Assembly (NCBI RefSeq): GCF_027359925.1
Contig: NZ_CP114767.1
Location: 4,018,501-4,082,500 of the forward strand
Source: Hymenobacter canadensis
Lineage (GTDB): Bacteria > Bacteroidota > Bacteroidia > Cytophagales > Hymenobacteraceae
Reading direction: 5' to 3'
DNA: 64,000 nucleotides
Shown here: positions 16,720 to 25,804 of the stretch, piece after piece
Numbering within the stretch: position 1 is the first letter of the stretch
Layout: the number at the start of each line of letters is the position of its first letter
Program-made: the position numbers and the translations under genes
Notes under the pieces: generated by a model
Databases searched by the model: none
What the model saw: only the letters and a program-made list of their open reading frames with translations
Told to the model about the DNA's origin: nothing

Positions 16720-18195
16720 GTGAAAAAAAGGTATTGGTGGTGGGTGATGTTGCTGGCCTTATGCATGGCCCAGCCGGCGCGTGCCTATTGCTCGGCCGAT
16801 TCCGGCGCCAGCCACTTTGCCGCAGACTCCACGCGCCGCCCCGCCCCCGACAGCCTGTTGCAGGCCCAGTGCCCGGGCTACCCGGTACTCCGCGTGGCTA
16901 CCCTGCTCTTTGTCGGCAACGATGTCACGAAGGAGCAGGTCCTACGGGCTGAGCTGGATTTCCGCGAAGGAGACACCCTTAGCGCTACGGGCCTGAGCCG
17001 CCGCCTGGAGGCCAACCGTCGCCGCTTGTTCAACCTGCAGCTGTTTCATCAGGTGCTGGTGCAGCTGGCATGCCGCAATGGCGAGCTGACCGTGCTTTTC
17101 AGTGTGCAGGAGCGCTGGTACACCTTCCCGGTACCCATCTTTTCCTTTGCTGACCGCAACCTGCGCGCCTGGGCCGACCGCCCCGATAAGTGGCGCCGCG
17201 TCGATTATGGCCTGCATATCACGCGGCGCAATTTTCGCGGCCGCAACGAGGAACTGCTCGGCAATCTGCAGTTGGGCTTCAACCGCAAGTATGAATTGTT
17301 TTATGAGGCCCCCGGCTACGGTCCCCGGCGCCGTATCGGGGTAGGCGCCGGCCTGTCGTTTTACCGCGCCCGGGCTCTGGACTATGCTACCATTCAGGAC
17401 CGGCTGGCCACTTTTCGGCCCACCAGCGGCGACCCTATCAGCCGCACCTACGCCACCATCGGCCTGCGCTGGCGCCGCACTGTGCAGGCTTTGGCGGCTT
17501 TTGATGTGAGCTTTCATCAGGAGCAGATCTCCGATTCCGTCAACCTGCTGAACCCGAACTATTTCCTGGGGCGTACCCGGCGTCAGTTTCTGGATGTTGG
17601 GCTGTCGGTCGTGCTCAATCAGCGCAATACCTTCGCTTATCCCCTTACCGGGCGCTACGCCCGGGCCAGCATCGTCTACCGGCGCTTCCTGACCCCCGAG
17701 GCCCCCCCGCAGGTGCTGCTGCGCGGGCGCTACGCCCGGTATGTTGCGCTCGGTGGATCCTTTTATTATAGTGCTGCCGCTCAGGGCCAGTTGCGGTTTA
17801 GCCGCCGCCTCAGCTACGCCGACAACCGAGCCCTGGGCTACGAGACGCTTGTTCGGGGCTACGACCCTTACGTAATTGATGGCCGACACTACGCCCTAGT
17901 GCAGCAGGGCGTTAGCTACCGCCTGTTCGATGCCGGCAAACTGCAGGTAGAGCCATTGGATAACCCCAAAATTAATAACATCCCGTTGGTGCTCTATTTA
18001 AATACCTTTGCTGATGCCGGTTACGTGAACCAGGCTTCCGGCAACCTGCCCAATCAGTTGCCGGGCCGTTTGCTGGCTTCTGCCGGGTTGGGCCTGCATC
18101 TGGTTACCTACTACGACCGGGTGTTTACGTTGGAGTACTCCCGTACCCTGCGGGGGCAGGGAGGATTTTTTTTCCGCTCCGAATTTCCCATCTGA
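16720..18195 (+). CDS. BamA/TamA-family outer-membrane barrel with a single POTRA-like domain
   Basis: 491 aa from a GTG at 16720. A signal peptide (to about residue 22) is followed by one POTRA-like unit at about 55-130 (LLFVGNDVTKEQVLRAELDFREGD) and a ~16-strand type barrel. The Omp85 signature VRGYDPYVIDG lies in the loop-6 region near residue 384. A full BamA is encoded 5 kb away, so this is a paralogue. With only one POTRA it might be an assembly or translocation factor of narrower purpose. It lies between the CBS gene and nadK on the same strand. Confidence 0.8.
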   Translation: MKKRYWWWVMLLALCMAQPARAYCSADSGASHFAADSTRRPAPDSLLQAQCPGYPVLRVATLLFVGNDVTKEQVLRAELDFREGDTLSATGLSRRLEANRRRLFNLQLFHQVLVQLACRNGELTVLFSVQERWYTFPVPIFSFADRNLRAWADRPDKWRRVDYGLHITRRNFRGRNEELLGNLQLGFNRKYELFYEAPGYGPRRRIGVGAGLSFYRARALDYATIQDRLATFRPTSGDPISRTYATIGLRWRRTVQALAAFDVSFHQEQISDSVNLLNPNYFLGRTRRQFLDVGLSVVLNQRNTFAYPLTGRYARASIVYRRFLTPEAPPQVLLRGRYARYVALGGSFYYSAAAQGQLRFSRRLSYADNRALGYETLVRGYDPYVIDGRHYALVQQGVSYRLFDAGKLQVEPLDNPKINNIPLVLYLNTFADAGYVNQASGNLPNQLPGRLLASAGLGLHLVTYYDRVFTLEYSRTLRGQGGFFFRSEFPI

Positions 18196-18230
18196 CCTCA
18201 TCTTCCGCCTCGGCGGATGCTGCCACACCT

Positions 18231-19124
18231 ATGAAAATCGCCATTCTCGGGAAACCTTTTGAAGACGATAATCTGCCTTTTGTGCAGGGCTTACTTGATA
18301 ATCTAAGCAATCGTCAAACCGAAATTATCATTGCCGAATCGTTTTACGACTATCTCAGCCACCGCCTGCAGCTGCCGGAAGGTGTTCAGTCCTTCCGCCG
18401 CGGCGATTCTCTGCGTGGCGTCCAATTCGTGCTCAGTATTGGTGGCGACGGCACGCTGCTGGACACGGTAACCTACGTAGGGAGTGCGCAGATTCCGATT
18501 TTAGGCATTCATACTGGCCGCCTCGGCTTTCTGGCTACCATCACGCCCGACCAGATTACACAGGCCCTGGATGCTCTCTTCAAAGGCCACTTTGTGATTG
18601 AGGAGCGCAGCCTGATTCGGGTTGATACCGATCCGGAGGCCTTTGGCGGTATCAATTTTGGCCTCAACGAGTTCAGTATCCTGAAGCGTGACACCTCTTC
18701 CATGATTGTGGTGCACACGTATATCGACGGGGAGTATCTGAATTCCTACTGGGCCGACGGGCTGATAGTTGCCACGCCTACCGGCTCTACCGGGTACTCA
18801 CTCAGCTGTGGCGGGCCGGTAATGTTGCCGCAGACAAACAATTTTATCATTGCTCCCGTATGTCCGCACAACCTCAATGTAAGGCCCCTCATCGTATCGG
18901 ATCGTAGCGTGATTTCATTCGAAATAGAGGGTAGAAGCAACCAATTCCTGCTTTCTCTCGATTCACGCTCTGTTGCCGTAGACGCTGGAATTCAGATTGC
19001 CGTTCGTCGTGAAAATTTCACAGTTCGCTTAGTAAAGCTCAATCATGTTAACTTCCTGAGTACCTTGCGGAGTAAATTAAACTGGGGCCTCGACAGACGT
19101 AACCCTGCCGGAATCCCAGTATAG
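18231..19124 (+). CDS. nadK: NAD kinase
   Basis: 297 aa. NadK phosphorylates NAD to NADP. The family motif GGDGT is in SIGGDGTLLDT (catalytic Asp73). Others are GIHTGRLGFLATI, the TPTGSTGYSLSCGGP loop and the APVCPHNLNVRPLI segment. It belongs to the run CBS - barrel - nadK - barrels - uppS - bamA, conserved in this phylum. Confidence 0.96.
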   Translation: MKIAILGKPFEDDNLPFVQGLLDNLSNRQTEIIIAESFYDYLSHRLQLPEGVQSFRRGDSLRGVQFVLSIGGDGTLLDTVTYVGSAQIPILGIHTGRLGFLATITPDQITQALDALFKGHFVIEERSLIRVDTDPEAFGGINFGLNEFSILKRDTSSMIVVHTYIDGEYLNSYWADGLIVATPTGSTGYSLSCGGPVMLPQTNNFIIAPVCPHNLNVRPLIVSDRSVISFEIEGRSNQFLLSLDSRSVAVDAGIQIAVRRENFTVRLVKLNHVNFLSTLRSKLNWGLDRRNPAGIPV

Positions 19125-19171
19125 TAAAAATGATTTTTTTGACATAAGTTTTTTAAGTTCCCTTCCTCTCG

Positions 19172-19210
19172 TAATTTTGTCGCGGACTGTACCTGTACAG
19201 GTTGTAGTCC
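19172..19210 (+). promoter_or_regulatory. promoter box and 5'-end hairpin of the 19245 gene
   Basis: TAATTTTG (19172-19179) is an exact -7 box. Immediately after the expected start site lies GGACT (19184-19188), the perfect 12-bp palindrome ACCTGTACAGGT (19191-19202), and AGTCC (19206-19210), which pairs with GGACT. The transcript would thus begin with a hairpin. This may stabilise the mRNA or bind a regulator. Confidence 0.5.
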
Positions 19211-19244
19211 AGTCGTTCGCCAACCTCTCGATATCCATAAACCA

Positions 19245-20150
19245 TTGCTCCATATGAAGCAGATCTTCACCTACACTCTAGCGCTGGCTCTGGTCCTGTC
19301 GCTGGTAGCCTCAGAGGCTAGCGCACAGCAGTTCAGTAAGCGAAAGCAGTACAATTCGGTGGGCGTTAGCCTCAACGCAATGAACTACTTTGGCGATATC
19401 ACTCCGAAACCCAGCATTCCTAGCTTGCGTTTCGGGGCTACCCGCCCTAATATCGGCGTAAACTTTACGCACCGCTTCACACCACGTATTTCTGCCCGCG
19501 CCGCTTTGGCCTATGGCCGTATCACCGGTGACGACTCGAAAGCAGCCGATAAAAATGATTCGGAGGCAAAATACCGTTATAACCGCAACATGAGTTTCCG
19601 CAATGATCTTGCTGAACTCTCCGTTGTAGGTATCTTCGACCTGATTCCAAACCGGAACACCTACATCAAGCGCCCTGATCTGGTGCCTTACGTATTCGCT
19701 GGCGTGGCCGCTTACACCGGCAATCCTAAAGGTCTGGTTGGTGCTAACAACGTTGGTCTGTCAGAAGGATCTTATGTAGCCCTTCAAGCTCTTAAAACGG
19801 AAGGCGTTTCGTATAACAAAGGCGGTATTGCTCTTCCGTTCGGTGGTGGTGTTCGCTACAAAGTGAACAAGAGCTTTGATATCGGGCTGGAAGTTGGTTT
19901 CCGCAAAACGTTTAATGATTACCTTGACGACGTAAGTACAAACTACGTTGCTAGCCGTAATGACCTCGGTTCGGACGCTGCCAAGTATTTCGGTTGGGAT
20001 ATCACCCGCAATGAGCCAGGTACTTGGAACCGTGACAACCAAAGCGGCTATCAGCGTGGCAAGTCCAACGAAGACGACTGGTACGTTACGACCGGTATCA
20101 CTGTAAACTACATCCTGGCTCCGAAAGTGAAGAGCCCGAAATTCCGCTAG
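19245..20150 (+). CDS. outer-membrane beta-barrel protein, DUF6089-like (1)
   Basis: 301 aa from an ATG read at about 19254 (MKQIFTYTLAL); the frame opens at 19245. A signal peptide ends near ASA-QQF. The mature part alternates hydrophobic and polar residues as a small porin-like barrel: VGVSLNAMNYFGDI, LGVNFTHRF-like IGVNFTHRFTPRISARAAL, and a late FDIGLEVGFRKTFNDYLDDVS. It is paralogous to the next gene. Barrels of this type sit between nadK and uppS in many Bacteroidota. Codons such as GCT and CGT are more frequent than in neighbours, which suggests high expression. Confidence 0.75.
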   Translation: MLHMKQIFTYTLALALVLSLVASEASAQQFSKRKQYNSVGVSLNAMNYFGDITPKPSIPSLRFGATRPNIGVNFTHRFTPRISARAALAYGRITGDDSKAADKNDSEAKYRYNRNMSFRNDLAELSVVGIFDLIPNRNTYIKRPDLVPYVFAGVAAYTGNPKGLVGANNVGLSEGSYVALQALKTEGVSYNKGGIALPFGGGVRYKVNKSFDIGLEVGFRKTFNDYLDDVSTNYVASRNDLGSDAAKYFGWDITRNEPGTWNRDNQSGYQRGKSNEDDWYVTTGITVNYILAPKVKSPKFR

Positions 20151-20189
20151 TCAGCGTTTGCTGGCTAGTATCACACACAGCCAGTCATA

Positions 20190-20954
20190 ATGACCAAAGC
20201 GAATCTCATCAAAACACTCCTTGCTTGCTCTGTGCAGGTAGGGAGTGTTTTTTTTGCCCAATCAGCTACTGCTCAATACACCAGCGAAGTCGGTGTTGGA
20301 CTTGGGGGGCTTAGCTACCGTGGAGAATTATCTCCCGGCTATCAGTTCAAGAACAATCGTCCTGCCTTAACGGCATTTTATCGCAAGGATATTTCGGCTC
20401 CCATAACGTTGCGTGGTGGGCTGACTGCTGGCTTGCTTCGCGCTGATGATGGTAATGTAAAGGGTTTTAATGGCGCCATTCCTCCACTTGCCGCTTACCG
20501 GCAGGCCAACACAAAAGGCAGCCTGTATGAAGCGTCGGCTATAGTCGAGTATAATTTCTTCGACTACCACTACCGGAAAGCCAAGGTGCATTTCACGCCC
20601 TATGTATTCATTGGCTTAGCTGGGTTTGTAGCCAGCACTACTACCGCTACCAATAATGTCGGCTTGCCTAGCCTTGATAAAAAGGGCGCGATGCTAGGAC
20701 TGGCCGTACCTGCGGGCTTTGGCCTGAAATACGCTGTTTCCACCCATTGGAACCTGGGGCTGGAGGCTGGCGCGCGCAAAGCTTTTACCGATCAGATCGA
20801 CCATATTGATGGCAAGACTGGCGGGCAGAACGACCGGGTAGGCAACCCCAACGACCAGGATTGGTACTTCTATAATGGCATCAGCATCTCTTATACTTTC
20901 TATAAGATCAACTGCCCGCCACAGTATAAGGACAATCCGAAGCTATTGCGCTAG
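20190..20954 (+). CDS. outer-membrane beta-barrel protein, DUF6089-like (2)
   Basis: 254 aa with a signal peptide ending near ATA-QYT. It shares the barrel pattern of the preceding gene: VGVGLGGLSYRGEL, FTPYVFIGLAGF, and NLGLEAGARKAFTDQIDHID, which aligns with the equivalent DYLDDVS block upstream. The tail KINCPPQYKDNPKLLR has one cysteine. The two barrels lie 39 nt apart and look like an old tandem duplication. Function is unknown. Confidence 0.75.
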   Translation: MTKANLIKTLLACSVQVGSVFFAQSATAQYTSEVGVGLGGLSYRGELSPGYQFKNNRPALTAFYRKDISAPITLRGGLTAGLLRADDGNVKGFNGAIPPLAAYRQANTKGSLYEASAIVEYNFFDYHYRKAKVHFTPYVFIGLAGFVASTTTATNNVGLPSLDKKGAMLGLAVPAGFGLKYAVSTHWNLGLEAGARKAFTDQIDHIDGKTGGQNDRVGNPNDQDWYFYNGISISYTFYKINCPPQYKDNPKLLR

Positions 20955-21026
20955 CAGATTGCGTGCGAAAAAGAGACGAATGCAACCATTTACGTACCTT
21001 GCAGCCTCTTTACGCAAAAAGCAGCA

Positions 21027-21773
21027 ATGGCCGTCCGGTCCGAAATTGACCCCCAGAATATTCCCGCCCACGTTGCCGTAATCATGGATGGTAACGGCCG
21101 ATGGGCCAAGCAGAAGGGCGGCCTCCGCATCTTCGGGCACCAGAGTGCCATTACGGCCGTGCGCGATACGGTAGAAGGAGCCGCCGAAATGGGCGTGCGC
21201 TTTCTGACGCTCTACGCTTTTTCCACCGAAAACTGGTCTCGGCCAGCTTACGAGGTGACGGCGCTGATGCAACTGCTGGTGCATACAATCCGGCAGGAAA
21301 CGCCGACGCTGCTAAAAAACAGCATTCGGCTGCAGGCCATCGGGCAAATCGAGAATCTGCCGGCTTCCTGCCAGCGGGAACTGGCCGAAGCCATTGAAAT
21401 AACCAAGGCCGGTACGCGCATGACGCTGGTGTTGGCCTTGAGCTACAGTGGCCGCTGGGATCTGACCCAGGCCGCGCGGCGAATGGCTGCCGACGTGGCT
21501 GCGGGCACGCTACGGGCCGAGGATGTACAGGAAAATACCATTACCAAGTACTTGGTTACGGCTGGCATTCCTGATCCGGAACTGCTGATCAGGACCAGTG
21601 GGGAACAAAGAATCAGCAACTTTCTGCTGTGGCAGTTGGCCTACACCGAGTTATATATTACCGATCTGCTGTGGCCGGATTTCCGCCGGACGCATTTTGA
21701 AGAGGCGGTCTTGGCGTATCAGCGCCGGGAGCGGCGTTTTGGGAAGACAAGTGAGCAGCTCACCGTTTCGTAA
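21027..21773 (+). CDS. uppS: isoprenyl transferase (undecaprenyl diphosphate synthase)
   Basis: 248 aa. UppS makes C55 undecaprenyl diphosphate, the lipid carrier for peptidoglycan and O-antigen. VIMDGNGRWAKQKG holds the catalytic Asp21; other blocks are HQSAITAVRDTVEGAAEMGV, LTLYAFSTENWSRP, and the substrate-binding DPELLIRTSGEQRISNFLLWQ. Its stop codon is 15 nt before bamA. Confidence 0.96.
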   Translation: MAVRSEIDPQNIPAHVAVIMDGNGRWAKQKGGLRIFGHQSAITAVRDTVEGAAEMGVRFLTLYAFSTENWSRPAYEVTALMQLLVHTIRQETPTLLKNSIRLQAIGQIENLPASCQRELAEAIEITKAGTRMTLVLALSYSGRWDLTQAARRMAADVAAGTLRAEDVQENTITKYLVTAGIPDPELLIRTSGEQRISNFLLWQLAYTELYITDLLWPDFRRTHFEEAVLAYQRRERRFGKTSEQLTVS

Positions 21774-21788
21774 GGTTTCGACGACAGA

Positions 21789-24314
21789 ATGGATTTTTCT
21801 TTGCACACAGTGGGCCGGGTTGCGGCCGTAGTACTGACCTTGGGCGTCGGGTTTCCGGTAGCTGGTATGGCGCAGGTTGCACCGGCCGCTTCCGGCGAGG
21901 AGCCGAAGCGTTACGAGCTGGGTGGTATCACCATTAGCGGAGCCCGCTATCTGGATGCCAACACGTTGATCGGCCTCACCGGGCTACGCGTCGGCGACCC
22001 TATCTCACTACCAGGCGAAGAAATAGGTAAAGCGATTCGCAAACTCTGGGACCAGGGCATTCTGGGCGACGTGAGCGTGTCCATCGCGCGCACTGAAGGC
22101 AACCGTATTTTTCTGGATTTCAACCTGAAAGAGCGTCCCCGGCTGTCGAAATTCGAGTTCGTGGGTATCAGCAAGAGCCAGGCCGACGACTTGGGCAAGA
22201 AAATCAAGCTGATCCGGGGCAAAGTGGTGACAGACGCGTTGCTAAGTAATACGCGTACCCAGGTCCGGAAGTTTTACACTAACAAAGGCTTCCTCGACGC
22301 CAAGGTTAATATCACGCAGCAACCAGATTCCAGTTTGTCGAACAGCGTAGTGCTGAAGATCAACGTGGATAAAGGTGGCAAGATAAAGGTGCGCGACATT
22401 GCTTTTGAAGGCAATGAGGCGTTCAAAGACAGCAAGCTGAAAGGCAAGCTCAAGAAAACCAAAGAGAAGAAGTTTCCGAAAATCCTGAATTCCGGCAAAT
22501 TCCAGCAGCTGGAGTTTGAGGAGGATAAGAAGAAGCTGATTGAGTTCTATAACGCCGAAGGCTACCGCGACGCCATTGTGGTGTCGGATACCCTGATCCG
22601 GACGGAGGACGGCCTCGCGCTGCGCATCAAGCTGGATGAAGGCCCGAAGTATTACTTCCGCAACATCAGCTGGGCCGGCAACTACCTCTACGACGACAAA
22701 ACGCTGGCGTCGGTGCTGGGCATCAAGGAGGGCAGCGTGTACAGTAAGGAAACGCTGGATAAGCGCCTCAACTACAACCCGACGGGCCAGGATATCACGT
22801 CGCTCTACATGAACGATGGCTACCTGTTCTTCTCCATCGACCCGGTGGAAACCAAAGTGGAAGGCGACTCGATTGATATCGAGATGCGCATCACGGAGGG
22901 CGTGCAGGCCCGCATCAAGGACATCAACATTGCCGGCAACACTAAAACGTCGGACCATGTGCTGCGCCGCGAGCTGCGCACGCTGCCCGGCGACAAGTTC
23001 AACCGGGAGCTGCTGATTCGCTCGCAGCGCGAAATTGCTACGCTGGGATATTTCGACCCGGAAAAAGTAGGCATCAACCCAGTGCCGAACCCGGCTGATG
23101 GCACCGTGGACATCAACTACACGGTAGTGGAAAAGCCGTCGGACCAGATTACGCTTTCGGGCGGCTGGGGCGGCTTTGCCGGCTTCATCGGAACGGTGGG
23201 CCTGGTGTTCAACAACTTCTCGCTGCGCAAGGCCAGTGAGTTCCGCAACTGGACGCCGGTACCGGCCGGCGACGGTCAGCGACTGGCCCTGAACGTGCAA
23301 GCCAACGGCACGCAGTACCAGGCATATTCGTTCTCCTTCACGGAGCCGTGGCTGGGTGGCCGCAAACCAAACTCGCTGTCGTTTAGCCTCAACAAGAGTA
23401 TCCAGCGGGTAGGTCAGGCCTTCGACGCCAACTCCGAGCAGTCGATTAAGGTGAACAGTGCCTCGCTGAGCCTGGGCCGCCGCCTGCGCTGGCCCGATGA
23501 CTACTTCACGCTCAGCAACTCGCTGTCGGTGAGCCAGTACAAGCTGAAAAATTACCCGTTCATCCAGGCCTTCGCCGACGGCAACGGTACGGCCAATAAC
23601 ATCACCCTCAACACCACATTGTCGCGCAATAGCATCGACAACCCCACATACACGCGTCGGGGCTCATCGCTGGCGCTGAGCGTGAACCTGACGCCACCAT
23701 ATTCGGTATTCAGTGGCTCGCACCCAAACGTGAACGAGTGGGTGGAATTCCACAAGTGGATGCTGGACGCCTCGTGGTTTACCCCGATTGTAGGCAAGCT
23801 GGTGCTGAATACTCGCGCCCACTTCGGCTTCATCGGCAACTACAACAGCTCCCGCGCCATTGGGCCATTTGAACGCTTTAAGCTTGGCGGCTCCGGCCTA
23901 GCCGCGGGTGGTGGTGCCAACTTCTTGGTAGGTACCGAGTACATCGGTCTGCGCGGCTACGCTGACCCACAGGACCCGAACGCCATTCCAACAGCCCGTC
24001 AGACGGACAATGGCGGCGTGGTGTACAATAAGTTTGTGATGGAAATGCGTTATCCGGTGTCGCTGAACCCCGCGGCTACGGTATACATTCTGAGTTTTGC
24101 GGAAGCCGGCAACTCCTTCAACAGCTACACCGACTACAATCCATATAAATTGTATCGTTCGGCTGGTTTTGGTGCCCGAATCTTCATGTCGGCATTCGGT
24201 TTGCTTGGCTTCGACTACGGCCGGGCGTTCGACCTGATTCCGCGCACGAGCGGTTCGCAGACAGCCCAGGACCGCAACCAATTCCACTTCATCATCGGTC
24301 AGCAGATCCGCTAA
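21789..24314 (+). CDS. bamA: outer membrane protein assembly factor BamA
   Basis: 841 aa. A signal peptide is followed by five POTRA domains to about residue 450 (repeating patterns such as FEGNEAFKDSKLKGKL, ISWAGNYLYDDKTL, INIAGNTKTSDHVLRREL). The C-terminal Omp85 barrel has the loop-6 RGY motif in YIGLRGYADPQDP. BamA folds and inserts other barrels in the outer membrane. The lysine-rich helix near residues 215-240 (KGKLKKTKEKKFPK) is a Bacteroidota-style insertion. It is followed directly by two Skp-like chaperone genes. Confidence 0.95.
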   Translation: MDFSLHTVGRVAAVVLTLGVGFPVAGMAQVAPAASGEEPKRYELGGITISGARYLDANTLIGLTGLRVGDPISLPGEEIGKAIRKLWDQGILGDVSVSIARTEGNRIFLDFNLKERPRLSKFEFVGISKSQADDLGKKIKLIRGKVVTDALLSNTRTQVRKFYTNKGFLDAKVNITQQPDSSLSNSVVLKINVDKGGKIKVRDIAFEGNEAFKDSKLKGKLKKTKEKKFPKILNSGKFQQLEFEEDKKKLIEFYNAEGYRDAIVVSDTLIRTEDGLALRIKLDEGPKYYFRNISWAGNYLYDDKTLASVLGIKEGSVYSKETLDKRLNYNPTGQDITSLYMNDGYLFFSIDPVETKVEGDSIDIEMRITEGVQARIKDINIAGNTKTSDHVLRRELRTLPGDKFNRELLIRSQREIATLGYFDPEKVGINPVPNPADGTVDINYTVVEKPSDQITLSGGWGGFAGFIGTVGLVFNNFSLRKASEFRNWTPVPAGDGQRLALNVQANGTQYQAYSFSFTEPWLGGRKPNSLSFSLNKSIQRVGQAFDANSEQSIKVNSASLSLGRRLRWPDDYFTLSNSLSVSQYKLKNYPFIQAFADGNGTANNITLNTTLSRNSIDNPTYTRRGSSLALSVNLTPPYSVFSGSHPNVNEWVEFHKWMLDASWFTPIVGKLVLNTRAHFGFIGNYNSSRAIGPFERFKLGGSGLAAGGGANFLVGTEYIGLRGYADPQDPNAIPTARQTDNGGVVYNKFVMEMRYPVSLNPAATVYILSFAEAGNSFNSYTDYNPYKLYRSAGFGARIFMSAFGLLGFDYGRAFDLIPRTSGSQTAQDRNQFHFIIGQQIR

Positions 24315-24352
24315 CTCAGGCGGGGGCTGGCCAGTCATTCGATTTGTTAGAT

Positions 24353-25027
24353 ATGAAAAAGCTGCTCTCCGCGCTGGCTGCCACGCTGGTACTGCTGTGT
24401 GCCACCGGCACCACGGCTTCCGCTCAGAAATTCGGCTACGTCGATTCTGAATTTATCATGGGCAAGATGCCAGCGTACTCGCAGGCTCAAACCGAAATAA
24501 ACACGCTGTCGGGCAACTGGCAGAAGGAAATCGAGGCCCAGAAGAAAGACCTCGATAAGCTCTACCGCACGTACCAGGCCGAGGAAGTGCTGCTAACAGA
24601 GCCCATGAAGAAAAAGCGGCAGGACGAGATTCTGAAGAAGGAGCAAGACATCAAAACCTATCAAAACCGCATTTTTGGCTACGAGGGCCAGCTGTTCAAG
24701 AAACGGCAGGAACTGACCAAGCCGGTGCAGGACCAAGTGTTTGAGGCCATCGAGAAGGTGGCCAAGAAAAAGCAGCTGGCCATCGTGTTCGACAAGTCCG
24801 GCGACCTGACCATGCTCTACACCAACCCAGTGCATGACTACACGGAATTTGTATTGGAAGAATTGGGTTTGGCTAGTGAAGACCGGAACCAGACCCCGCA
24901 AAAAGGCAGCGTAAAGACGGTAGCCACGCCCCAGACGCCGGCCGGCGACGAAGCTGATGTAGATGCCGAGAAAGGTGCTGCCAAGCCCGCCGCCCGCCCG
25001 GCGCGTCCGGCTGGCCGAAAAAACTAA
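24353..25027 (+). CDS. OmpH/Skp family periplasmic chaperone (1)
   Basis: 224 aa from the ATG at 24353 (TTG at 24344 is in frame but precedes the signal peptide MKKLLSALAATLVLL). The mature protein begins near QKFGYVDSEFIMGKMPAYSQ. A long charged coiled coil covers about residues 45-130, and the core ends AIVFDKSGDLTMLYTNP. Skp holds unfolded barrels on the way to BamA. An Ala/Pro-rich tail follows residue 190. Confidence 0.88.
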   Translation: MKKLLSALAATLVLLCATGTTASAQKFGYVDSEFIMGKMPAYSQAQTEINTLSGNWQKEIEAQKKDLDKLYRTYQAEEVLLTEPMKKKRQDEILKKEQDIKTYQNRIFGYEGQLFKKRQELTKPVQDQVFEAIEKVAKKKQLAIVFDKSGDLTMLYTNPVHDYTEFVLEELGLASEDRNQTPQKGSVKTVATPQTPAGDEADVDAEKGAAKPAARPARPAGRKN

Positions 25028-25032
25028 CTTTG
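25025..25032 (+). promoter_or_regulatory. -7 element ahead of the second Skp-like gene
   Basis: TAACTTTG is an exact TAnnTTTG box that includes the stop codon of the preceding gene. It would give the second Skp gene its own start site in addition to read-through. Confidence 0.4.
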
Positions 25033-25064
25033 TACTTCAAACAACCTCAGACGTTTCTCTTTTG

Positions 25065-25727
25065 ATGACCAACATGAATCTATTCCGCGTTGCGTTGGCT
25101 GCGGCCGCCCTTACTTTCTCCTCGGCCACAGCTGCACTGGCGCAGGCGCCTGCTACCACGGCGGCCGGTACCACCAGCGGCCCGCTGAAAATCGGCTATA
25201 CCAGCGTGGAGTACGTGCTGAGCCAGATGCCCGAGAGCCGCCAGATCGAGTCGGACCTGAAAGCTTTCAGCACCCAGCTCGAAAACCAGCTGAAAAGCAA
25301 ATACCAGGAGTACCAGACCAAAGCCGAAGCCTACCAGAAAGGTGGCGCTGCTATGGCCGAAGCCGTCCGGGCTGATAAGGAGAAGGAGCTGACCGGCCTG
25401 CAGCAGTCCATCCAGGAGTTTCAGCGCAGCGCCGACCAGAGCCTGCAGCAGAAGCAGCAGACCCTGTTGAAGCCCGCCCTGGACAAGCTCCAGAAGACCA
25501 TCGACGTGGTGGCCGAAGAAAACGGCTACACCTACGTGCTGAACTCGGACGGTGCCAGCCCGGTGCTGCTGCACGGCCCGAAAGAAGGCGACATTTCGGA
25601 TCTGGTGCTGAAGAAGATGGGCGTAACGCCGGGCGCTGCCCAGGCTGCTCCTAAAGCCACTACGCCGGCTGCGTCCCCCGCTACGCCGGCCGCTACTACC
25701 AAGACCAAAACCAAAACGAAGAAATAA
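25065..25727 (+). CDS. OmpH/Skp family periplasmic chaperone (2)
   Basis: 220 aa from the ATG at 25065. Signal peptide to about ALA-QAP; the mature start LKIGYTSVEYVLSQMPESRQ parallels the first Skp-like protein. The central coiled coil is Gln/Lys-rich (QSIQEFQRSADQSLQQKQQ). The end of the core is YTYVLNSDG. The tail is a low-complexity Ala/Thr/Pro/Lys stretch ending KTKTKTKK. Two divergent Skp copies next to bamA are usual in the phylum. Confidence 0.87.
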   Translation: MTNMNLFRVALAAAALTFSSATAALAQAPATTAAGTTSGPLKIGYTSVEYVLSQMPESRQIESDLKAFSTQLENQLKSKYQEYQTKAEAYQKGGAAMAEAVRADKEKELTGLQQSIQEFQRSADQSLQQKQQTLLKPALDKLQKTIDVVAEENGYTYVLNSDGASPVLLHGPKEGDISDLVLKKMGVTPGAAQAAPKATTPAASPATPAATTKTKTKTKK

Positions 25728-25753
25728 GGCGCCATACGCCCTGTTTGTTCCTC

Positions 25754-25790
25754 AATGAAGCCGGAGCCCCTGTGTTCCGGCTTCGTTGTT
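25754..25790 (+). terminator. terminator of the bamA-skp run
   Basis: The 9-bp stem GAAGCCGGA (25757-25765) with TCCGGCTTC (25776-25784) is followed by a T-rich stretch. Confidence 0.75.
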
Positions 25791-25804
25791 TATAGGAGGG
25801 CTAT

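Noticed and set aside
22242..23300. 352-codon minus-strand open frame
   Set aside because: It is antisense to bamA, with His/Val-rich composition of a shadow frame.
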